A program made the translations under genes and the position numbers. DNA of 64,000 nucleotides, taken from positions 2,480,001-2,544,000 of the forward strand of contig NZ_CP058559.1 of assembly GCF_014467015.1 (NCBI RefSeq), read 5' to 3'. The stretch is from Alkalicella caledoniensis. Lineage in GTDB: Bacteria > Bacillota > Proteinivoracia > Proteinivoracales > Proteinivoracaceae. The notes beneath the pieces were generated by a model. The model had not been told where the DNA came from, did no database searches, and saw nothing but the letters and a program-made list of their open reading frames with translations. Positions 27,034-35,073 of the stretch are shown in pieces (positions within the stretch are counted from its first letter, which is position 1; each line of letters opens with the position of its first letter).

Positions 27034-27714
27034 ATGGAAAGTAAACGCATTTGGGAGATAGACCTTCTACGGGCAATTGCTATCATTCTTATGATTATAT
27101 TTCACTTTGTTTATGACCTAAACGAATTTTTAGGCATAGACATTAACTACAGAAGTGGATTTTGGTACTGGGAAGGTAAGATATCTGCTTTGATATTTAT
27201 CTTCGTTTCTGGTATAAGTAGTGGTTTTAGTAAACATAGCTTCAAAAGGGGACTTAAGGTTTTAGGTTATGGAATGATAGTTACTGCAGTTACATACGTT
27301 GCTTTAGGTGATATGTACATAAGGTTTGGCATTTTACATCTTTTAGGCACCTGTATGATAATTTTTCCAGTACTAAAGGCAATGAACAACTGGTTACTCC
27401 TAGGCATTTCAGCAGTAATATTCTATATTTCTCCTGTTGTGAGCAGCGCGAAAGCTAGTAATGCTTTACTTCTACCACTAGGCTTAAAATATCCCGGTCT
27501 AAGGGCAGCTGACTATTATCCGTTGATACCATATCTAGCTGTATTCATTTTGGGTGTCATATCATATAAGTTATACTACCATAAGAAAAAGAGTTTATTT
27601 AATTTTACTTTGTATAACGAAACAATTAGCGTAATAAGTCAAAAATCCCTACTCATCTATTTGATTCACCAACCCTTATTGTTAGCAGGGATTTATCTAT
27701 ATAGTCTTACCTAG
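27034..27714 (+). CDS. DUF1624 / HGSNAT-type integral membrane acyltransferase-like protein
   Basis: A 227-residue membrane protein with about seven helices, beginning RIWEIDLLRAIAIILMIIFH, the DLLRGxAIxxMxxxH signature of DUF1624, which is related to heparan-alpha-glucosaminide N-acetyltransferase and acyltransferase-3 proteins. It ends SQKSLLIYLIHQPLLL, also typical. The function in bacteria is not established; acetylation of a cell-envelope glycan is plausible. Of three in-frame starts (27016 GTG, 27028 ATG, 27034 ATG), only 27034 is correctly spaced after GGTGGAGG. A terminator follows, so it is probably monocistronic. Confidence 0.8.
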   Translation: MESKRIWEIDLLRAIAIILMIIFHFVYDLNEFLGIDINYRSGFWYWEGKISALIFIFVSGISSGFSKHSFKRGLKVLGYGMIVTAVTYVALGDMYIRFGILHLLGTCMIIFPVLKAMNNWLLLGISAVIFYISPVVSSAKASNALLLPLGLKYPGLRAADYYPLIPYLAVFILGVISYKLYYHKKKSLFNFTLYNETISVISQKSLLIYLIHQPLLLAGIYLYSLT

Positions 27715-27719
27715 ACAAA

Positions 27720-27753
27720 AAAACAAATGGTTTTTGATTAGCCATTTGTTTTC
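27720..27753 (+). terminator. Intrinsic terminator after the DUF1624 gene
   Basis: AAAACAAATGG / CCATTTGTTTT stem with an 11-base loop and TCCTTT after it. It shows that the upstream in-frame start at 27734 of the next gene is not used. Confidence 0.75.
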
Positions 27754-27859
27754 CTTTAGTATGAATTGTTGTGCTAAACCCAAAAACAATATAGAAGTTT
27801 TACCCAAAATGAAATATAATAAATTACTAAGTGATACTGCTGAGAAAGTTGGGGAAACC

Positions 27860-29896
27860 ATGGAAAAACTATATAAGATACTGCTTTTTTTAGTACCAAT
27901 ATATCTAGTAATTTACCTTTTATGGATGATAACGTTGGGTATTAGTAATGATACAGTAACATTTATAGGGAATAATTTGTCTATACTTGGGGTACTAGTA
28001 GCTGCTGTTTGTACATTTTTAACATATAAAAAGAGTGCAAAAATAGAAAGGAAGTTCTGGTTATTGATTTTTATAGGGACATCAGCATATGTTTTAGCTG
28101 ATGTCGCCTGGATATACTATGAATCTATAATAGGGGTAGGAGTACCTTCACCTGGACTTCCAGACTACTTATATCTGACCCATGGAATAATGTATATAGT
28201 AGCTATGTTGGCGCTTACATATAAGCAAACAGGTTTATACTATGGTTTTCAAATGATACTGGACATGCTTATAACAGGAACAGTTGTACTTACGTTGGGA
28301 TGGCATTTTTTAATCTATCCCGCTTTTGTGGTGAAATCTGATATTTTAAGTGAAATAATAGTCTCACTATCTTACATAGTTATAGACCTAGTTCTACTAT
28401 GTGGATATTTATATATTTACTTAGGAAGAAAGATTAGGTTAAACAAAAAAGCAACAGCAATGTTTATGTTAGGTCTTGGAATATACATAAGTGCAGACTT
28501 TTACTACCTATTCTTAACATATAACGGAACATATCACTTATCTAGATGGATTGACCCTTTTTGGGTTTTGGGGCTTATGATAATTGGTCTTGCAGGAATA
28601 AAACATATTATTGAAACTAGAAAGAACATTGTTTCTACAGAAGAAAGAAGCAGTTTGATATATGATAAAATCAGAATGATTGTTCCTTATCTTGGTATAA
28701 CTGTGTTATTTGTAGTCCAATTAGTACACATGGATTCTATTAACAGTCTTTTTATTGGAATAGCCCTGATTATGGTCTTAGGTATTGTTAGACAGATAAT
28801 GGTTTTAATTCAAAATAAAGAGCTTATTAAATCACTACAAATCGCTAATAGAGAGCTGAACTATTTAAGTAGGTACAACAAACTTACAGGACTCTACAAT
28901 AGGATGTACTTTGACGAAGAATTAAGGAGATTGCAGCACAGTACTGATTTTCCAATAACTATTATGGTTTGTGATCTAGATGGACTGAAAATAATAAACG
29001 ATACCATGGGCCATGAAAAGGGAGATTTATTGTTAATTGCGTGTTCAAATTTGCTCAAAACCTCTTTAAGAAGTTCAGATATTGTTGCTAGGATAGGTGG
29101 AGATGAGTTTGCTGCTATTCTCACTAAAACGGAGCAGTCTTCTGCAGAAGAGCTTGTTAAGAAGATCAAGAAAAATGTTCTTATATACAACCAAAACAAC
29201 AAGGAACTGCCCATGAGTCTTTCCATTGGTATATCAACAACAGAGAGTAAAGATTATTCCCTTGAACAACTGTTAAAAGAAGCTGACGACAAAATGTATA
29301 ATGAAAAGCTCATTCAGAAAAAGAGTAGTAAAAGTCAAATAATTGACTCATTAATGGCTGCATTAGAAGAAAGGGATCATATAACTGAAGGACATGCCCA
29401 TAGGGTTGCAGAGCACTGTGTGAAAATGGGTGAACAACTAAATCTATCGTCTAATGTTATAACCAACTTAGCTTTGCTAGCACAAGTTCATGATTTAGGT
29501 AAGGTTGGTATCCCTGACTCTATTTTATTTAAAAAGGGTCCACTGTCAGACGAAGAGTGGAAGATTATGCGCCAACACCCAGAAAAAGGTTACCGTATAG
29601 CCATTGCATCTAACAATCTTGTTAACGTTGCTGACTTGATACTTAAACATCATGAAAGGTGGGATGGAAAAGGTTACCCCTTAGGCCTTAAAGAAAAGGA
29701 GATACCAATAGAATGTCGCATACTTGCTATTGTGGACTCATTTGATGCCATAACAAGTAAAAGACCATATAAAGAAGCTAGAAGTACAGAAGAAGCTTTA
29801 AAAGAACTACAACGCTGTTCCGGAACGCAGTTTGATCCTGAACTTGTACAATTGTTTTTAGAACTAATAAATACAGATATGAAAGGTGTAGTATGA
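27860..29896 (+). CDS. Membrane GGDEF and HD-GYP protein (cyclic-di-GMP turnover)
   Basis: A 678-residue sensor. The N-terminal half (residues ~5-320) has about eight to nine transmembrane helices of unknown input specificity. Next is a GGDEF domain with intact RIGGDEFAAIL (~411) for diguanylate cyclase activity, then an HD-GYP phosphodiesterase with HAHRVAEHC, VHDLGKVGIPDSIL (~542-555) and ILKHHERWDGKGYPLG (~593-608). Both catalytic signatures are present, so it may both make and break c-di-GMP, or one domain may be regulatory. The start at 27860 follows GGGG at good spacing; earlier in-frame starts fall inside a terminator. The last four bases overlap the phzF-like gene (ATGA), indicating translational coupling. 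Confidence 0.87.
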   Translation: MEKLYKILLFLVPIYLVIYLLWMITLGISNDTVTFIGNNLSILGVLVAAVCTFLTYKKSAKIERKFWLLIFIGTSAYVLADVAWIYYESIIGVGVPSPGLPDYLYLTHGIMYIVAMLALTYKQTGLYYGFQMILDMLITGTVVLTLGWHFLIYPAFVVKSDILSEIIVSLSYIVIDLVLLCGYLYIYLGRKIRLNKKATAMFMLGLGIYISADFYYLFLTYNGTYHLSRWIDPFWVLGLMIIGLAGIKHIIETRKNIVSTEERSSLIYDKIRMIVPYLGITVLFVVQLVHMDSINSLFIGIALIMVLGIVRQIMVLIQNKELIKSLQIANRELNYLSRYNKLTGLYNRMYFDEELRRLQHSTDFPITIMVCDLDGLKIINDTMGHEKGDLLLIACSNLLKTSLRSSDIVARIGGDEFAAILTKTEQSSAEELVKKIKKNVLIYNQNNKELPMSLSIGISTTESKDYSLEQLLKEADDKMYNEKLIQKKSSKSQIIDSLMAALEERDHITEGHAHRVAEHCVKMGEQLNLSSNVITNLALLAQVHDLGKVGIPDSILFKKGPLSDEEWKIMRQHPEKGYRIAIASNNLVNVADLILKHHERWDGKGYPLGLKEKEIPIECRILAIVDSFDAITSKRPYKEARSTEEALKELQRCSGTQFDPELVQLFLELINTDMKGVV

Positions 29897-30723
29897 AAAT
29901 CTATAAGTTAACGTCTTTTACTGATAATGTATGTGGTGGGAACCTTGCAGGAGTTGTCCTAGGGGCTGATGATTTAGAGATAAGGGATATGTTAAGAATA
30001 GCTGGTGAAGTAGGGTATTCTGAAACCGCCTTTGTTATGGAATCTACACAAGCTGATTTTAAGGTTAGGTTTTTTACACCCACGGAAGAAGTAGACTTAT
30101 GTGGCCATGCTACCATTGCTGTATTCAATTTGTTAAGAGAACTTGAAATAGTAAGTGTTGGCAATGTATATACCCAAGAGACCAAGGCTGGTATCTTGAA
30201 TGTATTTGTTACGGATTGTGAGGTACTAATGGAACAAAATTTGCCTATATTTGGGGAAATTATTCCTATAAGTGAATTACTAGATTGTTTCAACAACATT
30301 AGTGGACATATTGATAAAATGCCCATACAAATAGTATCAACAGGACTGAGGGATATTTTACTACCCATTAAAAGTCTGGAGAAATTATTGAATCTAGAAC
30401 CTAACGTAAGTAAAATCAAGGATATTAGCCAAAGATATAATGTTATTGGTATTCACGCATTTACATTGGAGACTTTGAATAGAACTAGTGCCCATACTAG
30501 AAACTTTGCTCCACTTTATGGAATAGATGAAGAATCAGCCACCGGAACATCCAATGGTGCACTTGCCTGCTACTTGCATGAATATTTAAACACGAAGTCT
30601 AAACATTATGTAATGGAGCAAGGTTATTGTTTAAATAGACCTTCCATTATAAAAGTAGAGCTTAGTACAACAAATGGAATAATAAATACTGTCAAGGTTG
30701 GTGGAAGTGCAGTTATTATTTGA
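29893..30723 (+). CDS. PhzF-family isomerase/epimerase
   Basis: A 276-residue protein of the PhzF/diaminopimelate-epimerase fold. The N-terminus YKLTSFTDNVCGGNLAGVVL is characteristic, with the catalytic acid region GYSETAFVM, the FFTPTEEVDLCGHATIA motif at about 56-72, and a second set GIDEESATGTSNGALACYL near residues 213-231. It has both half-domains. PhzF proteins isomerise diverse small metabolites and the substrate here is unknown. It overlaps the c-di-GMP gene by four bases and is 15 bp from a cytidine deaminase-like gene, so the three form one operon. Confidence 0.9.
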   Translation: MKIYKLTSFTDNVCGGNLAGVVLGADDLEIRDMLRIAGEVGYSETAFVMESTQADFKVRFFTPTEEVDLCGHATIAVFNLLRELEIVSVGNVYTQETKAGILNVFVTDCEVLMEQNLPIFGEIIPISELLDCFNNISGHIDKMPIQIVSTGLRDILLPIKSLEKLLNLEPNVSKIKDISQRYNVIGIHAFTLETLNRTSAHTRNFAPLYGIDEESATGTSNGALACYLHEYLNTKSKHYVMEQGYCLNRPSIIKVELSTTNGIINTVKVGGSAVII

Positions 30724-30738
30724 TAAGGAGTGATTGTT

Positions 30739-31131
30739 ATGGACTTTTCACAATTAAAAGCCCTTGCTCTATCGAAGGTTAACCCTAGAAGACTATCTAA
30801 TCACTGTCATGTTGCTTCTGTGGCCTGTGCCTTAGAAACAGACACCGGAAACATATATACAGGTGTTTGCATTGATACCGCCTGTGGTATGGGTTTTTGT
30901 GCAGAACATGCTGCTATAGCTCAAATGATTACAAAGGAAGAATCTCATATAGTGAGAATTGTTGCTGTATCAACTAGCGGTCAAATTTACCCGCCATGCG
31001 GGAGATGTAGGGAGTTTATGTTCCAGGTGGATCCTAAGAATTTAGCTGCAGAAATAATGATTTCAGAAGAGAAAATAGTTGAGCTAGAAGAATTACTTCC
31101 ATATAGATGGGAAGAAAAGAGTTCCCCCTAG
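30739..31131 (+). CDS. Cytidine deaminase-like zinc enzyme
   Basis: A 130-residue member of the cytidine deaminase superfamily. The zinc site reads GMGFCAEHAAIAQM (C/H-A-E with the catalytic glutamate, about residues 54-67) and YPPCGRCREFMFQ (the PCxxC pair, ~87-99). Its size and layout fit a single-domain tetrameric CDA, but it also resembles blasticidin-S-deaminase-like enzymes, so the nucleoside substrate is not certain. AAGGAG at 30724-30729 supports ATG 30739 over the GTG nine bases earlier. It is the last gene of the operon, followed by a strong terminator. Confidence 0.85.
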   Translation: MDFSQLKALALSKVNPRRLSNHCHVASVACALETDTGNIYTGVCIDTACGMGFCAEHAAIAQMITKEESHIVRIVAVSTSGQIYPPCGRCREFMFQVDPKNLAAEIMISEEKIVELEELLPYRWEEKSSP

Positions 31132-31147
31132 GTTCTTATTGCTTGTG

Positions 31148-31169
31148 GCGCCGAGAGGCGCTTTTTTTA
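31148..31169 (+). terminator. Intrinsic terminator after the deaminase operon
   Basis: GCGCC-GAGA-GGCGC hairpin followed by seven T residues. Confidence 0.88.
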
Positions 31170-31230
31170 TTGACTTATTCCACAATAAATGGTAAATTGA
31201 AAATTGAACGGTGTTTAACAGGAGGGAATT

Positions 31231-31707
31231 ATGATTATAAAAATTATTAAAGCCAGTGAGAATTGTTTGCACAGTGTAGTGGATATAATAAACGATGCTA
31301 CTTTAAACTTAAACAAAAAAGGTATTAATCAGTGGAGTTACCCCTGCGATGCAAAAGAAGTTGAACAAGATATTATGATGAACCATGTTTATATTCTGGT
31401 TCTAAATGATAATGTTGTTGGGACATTTTCCCTAAAACCCATTGAACATTATGCTCCAGTGGATGTTGAACCAAATAGTAAATATCTATATAGGTTAGCT
31501 ATTTTATCTGCATACAAGGGTAACAATTTGGGTAAAGAAATGATGGAATATGTCTGTAGAACTGCTAGGTGTCTAGGTAGTACAATTTATCTAGACTGCT
31601 GGGCGGGGAATAAGAAACTACGTAATTTCTATACAGAAGCTGGGTTTGAATTCCTTGGTGATTTTCCAGAAGAGGACTATTTTATAAGTGTATTCAAATA
31701 TAAGTAG
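31231..31707 (+). CDS. GNAT-family N-acetyltransferase
   Basis: A 158-residue single-domain acetyltransferase. Motif A is visible as RLAILSAYKGNNLGKEMMEYV (residues ~90-110), with the Q/RxxGxG/A-like acetyl-CoA loop in the form YKGNNLG. Motif B includes IYLDCWAGNKKLRNFYTEAGFEFLG. The acceptor substrate is unknown. GGAGGG upstream of ATG. It stands just before a TetR gene, with 29 bp between, and may be cotranscribed with it. Confidence 0.85.
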   Translation: MIIKIIKASENCLHSVVDIINDATLNLNKKGINQWSYPCDAKEVEQDIMMNHVYILVLNDNVVGTFSLKPIEHYAPVDVEPNSKYLYRLAILSAYKGNNLGKEMMEYVCRTARCLGSTIYLDCWAGNKKLRNFYTEAGFEFLGDFPEEDYFISVFKYK

Positions 31708-31736
31708 TGTACAAAAGAGTTAAGGGGTGAAAAAAA

Positions 31737-32354
31737 TTGTCCGAGAATCCGCAAGATTTGAATCAAGAACACATAAAAAATAAGATACTCAATGCAGCTA
31801 GGGATATAATCTCAAAAGAAGGGGTACAAGGACTATCAATTCGAAAAATTACAAAAACAATAGGGTACTCGCCAGGGATTGTATATCACTACTTTACTGA
31901 TAAGAATGAAATTGTTGAAACAATTATGAGCGAAGGGTTCGGCAAGATTATGGCTTCAATAAAATCAGTGCAAAAAAATGAAAAGGAACCTGAAAAAGAG
32001 ATTAAAGAAGTATTTTCAAACTTTATAAAAACAACCTTAAAATACCCTGAAGAATACAAAGCTTTTGTACTAAATGATGATCCGGCCATTACTAAAAGGA
32101 TCTCTGTCCTAGATAAGGGAACAACTGAGAAAAGACCTACTTTAATAGCTCTGAGGGAGAACATCCAAAGGGGAATAGATCTAGGCAGGTATGCTCCAAG
32201 GGATCCAGAACTAACGGCACAAATTGTATGGACATCTATTTCAGGTCTTTTAATAAGATTGATATTGGAAAAAAATATACCCGAAGAACAGGTAAATAGG
32301 TTAATTGAGCATCAGTTTGAAATGCTGTTTAATGGATTGTTAGCTTATAACTAA
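31737..32354 (+). CDS. TetR-family regulator
   Basis: A 205-residue regulator with an N-terminal HTH (~15-60): IKNKILNAARDIISKEGVQG, then IRKITKTIGYSPGIVYHYFTDKNEIVE. Its C-terminal helical domain has no assigned ligand. The start is TTG with AAGGGGTG eight bases upstream. It lies 41 bp before the flavodoxin-like gene and probably regulates it or the following FMN-binding protein. I see no clear palindromic operator. Confidence 0.85.
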   Translation: MSENPQDLNQEHIKNKILNAARDIISKEGVQGLSIRKITKTIGYSPGIVYHYFTDKNEIVETIMSEGFGKIMASIKSVQKNEKEPEKEIKEVFSNFIKTTLKYPEEYKAFVLNDDPAITKRISVLDKGTTEKRPTLIALRENIQRGIDLGRYAPRDPELTAQIVWTSISGLLIRLILEKNIPEEQVNRLIEHQFEMLFNGLLAYN

Positions 32355-32395
32355 TGTTAACTTGGGACAAACAGAATACGAGAGGAGAGAATTAG

Positions 32396-32878
32396 ATGAG
32401 AACATTGATTGTTTATAGCACAAAATATGGAACTACAGAAAAATGTGCTAGGATATTATCAGAAAAACTTGGGGGAAATACAACTTTACACAACTTGAAG
32501 GTAAGTGGTACGCCTGATACTAATGAGTTTGATACGATAATTATTGGTGGATCTATTTATGTAGGTCAGATGATAAAAGAGGTCACTGATTTTTGTTCTA
32601 ATAATACTGAAACCCTGAAGAACAAAAAGCTAGGTTTATTTATTTGCTGTATGAGAGATAAAGAGCTTGCGGAGCAGCAATTATCTACGTTGTATCCCAA
32701 AGAACTTCTTGATAAAGCCATGGTAAAAGATTATTTTGGAGGAGAGTTTATTTTCAGCAAGATGAGTTTTGTTGATAAGCTAATCGCAAAAGTGGTGGCA
32801 AAGGCAAAAGAAGATGTATCAACCATATCAGAGGAAAAAATAAGTAGTTTCGCTAATAAAATAAAGGCCTTTGCATAG
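32396..32878 (+). CDS. Flavodoxin-like protein (HemG/FldA superfamily)
   Basis: A 160-residue flavodoxin-fold protein. The phosphate-binding loop YSTKYGTTEKCA (residues 6-17) and the second FMN segment IIIGGSIYVGQMIKE (about 49-63) are clear. The GGSIYVG form and the basic C-terminal helix resemble the HemG protoporphyrinogen oxidase group rather than electron-carrier flavodoxins, but the window has no heme synthesis genes. A terminator overlaps the stop codon. Confidence 0.85.
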   Translation: MRTLIVYSTKYGTTEKCARILSEKLGGNTTLHNLKVSGTPDTNEFDTIIIGGSIYVGQMIKEVTDFCSNNTETLKNKKLGLFICCMRDKELAEQQLSTLYPKELLDKAMVKDYFGGEFIFSKMSFVDKLIAKVVAKAKEDVSTISEEKISSFANKIKAFA

Positions 32879-32897
32879 CAAAGCCTTTATTTTATTA
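32861..32897 (+). terminator. Intrinsic terminator after the flavodoxin gene
   Basis: ATAAAGGCCTTTGC and GCAAAGCCTTTAT arms with one bulged base, then TTTATT. It overlaps the stop codon. Confidence 0.75.
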
Positions 32898-33053
32898 CAT
32901 ATGTCCAAGTGTTTGGGGTACAAGATAAATTTCCGGATGTTGTTCACAAATTGTTAACAATTATAATCAGATTTTTAGTTTACAAGTAGTAGCTATAATG
33001 GTAAATTATTATTTGAACACTGTTCAATGATAATTAAAGTAGGAGTGATAAAT

Positions 33054-33434
33054 ATGTTGAAAAAAATAGTTATAGGAATTGTAGTGCTTTTGGTGATCTT
33101 CGGGGGTGGGAGACTTGCTATACACGTGATGAGTAAGAATCTAGTGAAAGATGTGGTGGTATCAAGTGTAGACTTAGCCAGTATTAGTGATGGTGAATAT
33201 ATAGGAGCCATCTCTATGGAACCAGTAAATGCTGAGGTGAAAGTAATAGTAGAAAATAGTATAATAAAAGATATAATCATACTAAAACACGAGCATGGCC
33301 TTGGTGAAAAAGGAGAAAGGGTAATTGAAAATGTCATCGAGAGCCAATCACTGGAAGTGGATACCATAAGTGGAGCTACAGCTAGTAGTACAATAATATT
33401 AAAGGCTATTGAAAACGCGTTATTAGGAAAGTAA
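33054..33434 (+). CDS. Membrane-anchored FMN-binding domain protein
   Basis: A 126-residue protein: an N-terminal helix (residues 4-24, IVIGIVVLLVIFGGGRLAIHV) anchors a short FMN-binding domain that ends with the flavinylation-type motif DTISGATASSTIILKAI, where FMN is attached to threonine in SGAT. Proteins of this kind join NADH:quinone or extracellular electron-transfer chains. No flavin transferase gene (apbE) is nearby. AGGAG sits nine bases before ATG 33054, so the earlier in-frame start at 33027 is rejected. Distal to the flavodoxin gene but separated by its terminator. Confidence 0.8.
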   Translation: MLKKIVIGIVVLLVIFGGGRLAIHVMSKNLVKDVVVSSVDLASISDGEYIGAISMEPVNAEVKVIVENSIIKDIIILKHEHGLGEKGERVIENVIESQSLEVDTISGATASSTIILKAIENALLGK

Positions 33435-33565
33435 ACTCTAAGGATTAGCAATTAATGCTGTGAGAAATTGGGTAGAAAAATAACATTGGGATGTACAACC
33501 AGGGAGACTGAAAATGTAATATAGTGTAGGAGTTCGATCCTATAAGAATCAGCAGATAAAACTAA

Positions 33566-33597
33566 AGGACTCAAAGGCTTTAAACCTTTGAGTCCTC
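33566..33597. terminator. Bidirectional terminator between the FMN-binding gene and ychF
   Basis: AGGACTCAAAGG and CCTTTGAGTCCT arms with a seven-base loop and T-rich ends on both strands. It serves convergent transcription. Confidence 0.8.
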
Positions 33598-33659
33598 TTA
33601 ATTTTAATTTACTTATAGGGAAGGTAAACCTATCCTAGATTTTAAAGTCTTATACATTT

Positions 33660-34757
33660 CTACACATTAAACCTAAAGTTAACAACATCTCCATCTTTCA
33701 TGATGTATTCCTTACCTTCTACTCTAACAAGACCTTTTTCCTTAGCAGATGTCATACTGCCACCATGTGCCATTAGGTCATCGAAGGCTATAACTTCAGC
33801 TCTTATGAAACCTCTTTCTATGTCTGAGTGGATTTTCCCTGCAGCTTGTGGTGCAGCTGTTCCAACTTTGATTGTCCAAGCCCTTGATTCCATGGGACCA
33901 GCAGTTAAAAAACTCATAAGACCTAATAGCTTATAACTTGCTTGAATCAGTTTATCTAAACCAGACTTCTCTACACCTAAATCATTTAAAAACTCTTTTT
34001 TCTCCTCTGGATCTAGCTGAGATATTTCTTCTTCTATTTGAGCACTGACAACAACAACCTCTGCATCTTCAGTTGAAGCAAACTCTCTAACTGTTCCCAC
34101 ATGGGGGTTAGTATTTCCATCATCCATTAGGTCATCTTCAGAAACATTGGCCACATAGATAATTGGCTTTGAGCTTAGAAGATTGAAAGACTTAACAATT
34201 TCTTTTTCATCATCTGATAAATCAAGTACCCTAGCAGATTTACCATCCTCTAAAACTGCAATAACCTTTTTCATTACCTCTACTTCCGCGGCAATAGCTT
34301 TGTCTGTTTTTGCAGCTTTTTGAGATTTTTGAATCCTTCTCTCTAACATTTCCATGTCGGAGAATATAAGTTCTAGGCTAATTGTTTCAATATCCCTTAA
34401 TGGTCCAACACCGCCATCAACATGTACAACATTATCATTTTCAAAGCATCGTACAACATGTACTATAGCTTCAACCTCTCTAATATGTGAAAGAAATTTA
34501 TTTCCTAGGCCTTCCCCTCGACTAGCACCCTTAACAAGTCCTGCTATATCGTAAAATTCGATGGCAGTTGGTACAATCTTTTTAGAAGTATAAATTTCAG
34601 CTAGTTTATCAAGTCTGTCGTCTGGAACAGCAACAACTCCCACATTTGGTTCGATAGTACAAAAAGGATAATTTGCAGACTCTGCTCCTGCTTGAGTAAT
34701 TGCATTAAATAAAGTACTTTTCCCTACGTTAGGTAATCCAACAATTCCTAATTTCAT
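33660..34757 (-). CDS. ychF: Redox-regulated ATPase YchF (Obg family)
   Basis: A 365-residue YchF. G1 is GLPNVGKSTLF (6-16), with NYPFCTIEPNVGVV and G3 DIAGLVKGAS following. The nucleotide-specificity motif NVSEDD replaces the usual NKxD, matching the ATP preference of YchF. A coiled coil inserted in the G domain is followed by a C-terminal TGS domain ending in DGDVVNFRFNV. The protein binds the ribosome and is linked to the oxidative-stress response. ATG with GAAAGGAAAG upstream. It stands alone and is highly conserved. Confidence 0.95.
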   Translation of the reverse strand: MKLGIVGLPNVGKSTLFNAITQAGAESANYPFCTIEPNVGVVAVPDDRLDKLAEIYTSKKIVPTAIEFYDIAGLVKGASRGEGLGNKFLSHIREVEAIVHVVRCFENDNVVHVDGGVGPLRDIETISLELIFSDMEMLERRIQKSQKAAKTDKAIAAEVEVMKKVIAVLEDGKSARVLDLSDDEKEIVKSFNLLSSKPIIYVANVSEDDLMDDGNTNPHVGTVREFASTEDAEVVVVSAQIEEEISQLDPEEKKEFLNDLGVEKSGLDKLIQASYKLLGLMSFLTAGPMESRAWTIKVGTAAPQAAGKIHSDIERGFIRAEVIAFDDLMAHGGSMTSAKEKGLVRVEGKEYIMKDGDVVNFRFNV

Positions 34758-34966
34758 TTGATCTTTCCTTTCTTTTATATAAATATTTTTATATTTAAGT
34801 TTGCCTATGATTTCTTTTTCTACACAATATTAAATTATATTATAGTTTAATAATAAGTGCAATGCTATGATAAAATCAGTATTCAAAAAGATAAACAAAA
34901 TTTCATTAAGGAATTACTAATGACAATTTAATTTATAAAATATTGTAATAAACTTGAAAAATTGTA

Positions 34967-35024
34967 TTGACGAACATGTACGTACATGTTATAATTAAAT
35001 CAAGATATCTTGTACGTACATGTA
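34967..35024 (+). promoter_or_regulatory. Trehalose operon promoter with two TreR-type operators
   Basis: TTGACG (34967-34972), exactly 17 bp, then TATAAT (34990-34995). The spacer itself is the palindrome AACATGTACGTACATGT. A second copy (TTGTACGTACATG) lies at 35010-35022, 34 bp away centre to centre. Both contain TGTACGTACA. The GntR-family repressor encoded at 38293 in the same operon is the likely binder, released by trehalose-6-phosphate. This explains the 316-bp gap before the operon; the rest of 34758-34960 shows no other clear signal. Confidence 0.8.
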
Positions 35025-35073
35025 TAGCGCGCTGATCCACTATGGAAAGTATTAAAAAAAGGGAGGATTCATT

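Noticed and set aside
27734-27860. Upstream start for the GGDEF/HD-GYP gene
   Set aside because: It begins inside a terminator hairpin and has no ribosome binding site; the start at 27860 does.
33500-33560. tRNA-like T-arm (TAGGAGTTCGATCCTA)
   Set aside because: The loop is six rather than seven bases and no acceptor, D or anticodon arms can be placed around it.
33700-34554. Plus-strand open frames inside ychF
   Set aside because: They are antisense shadows of a highly conserved gene with no initiation signals.
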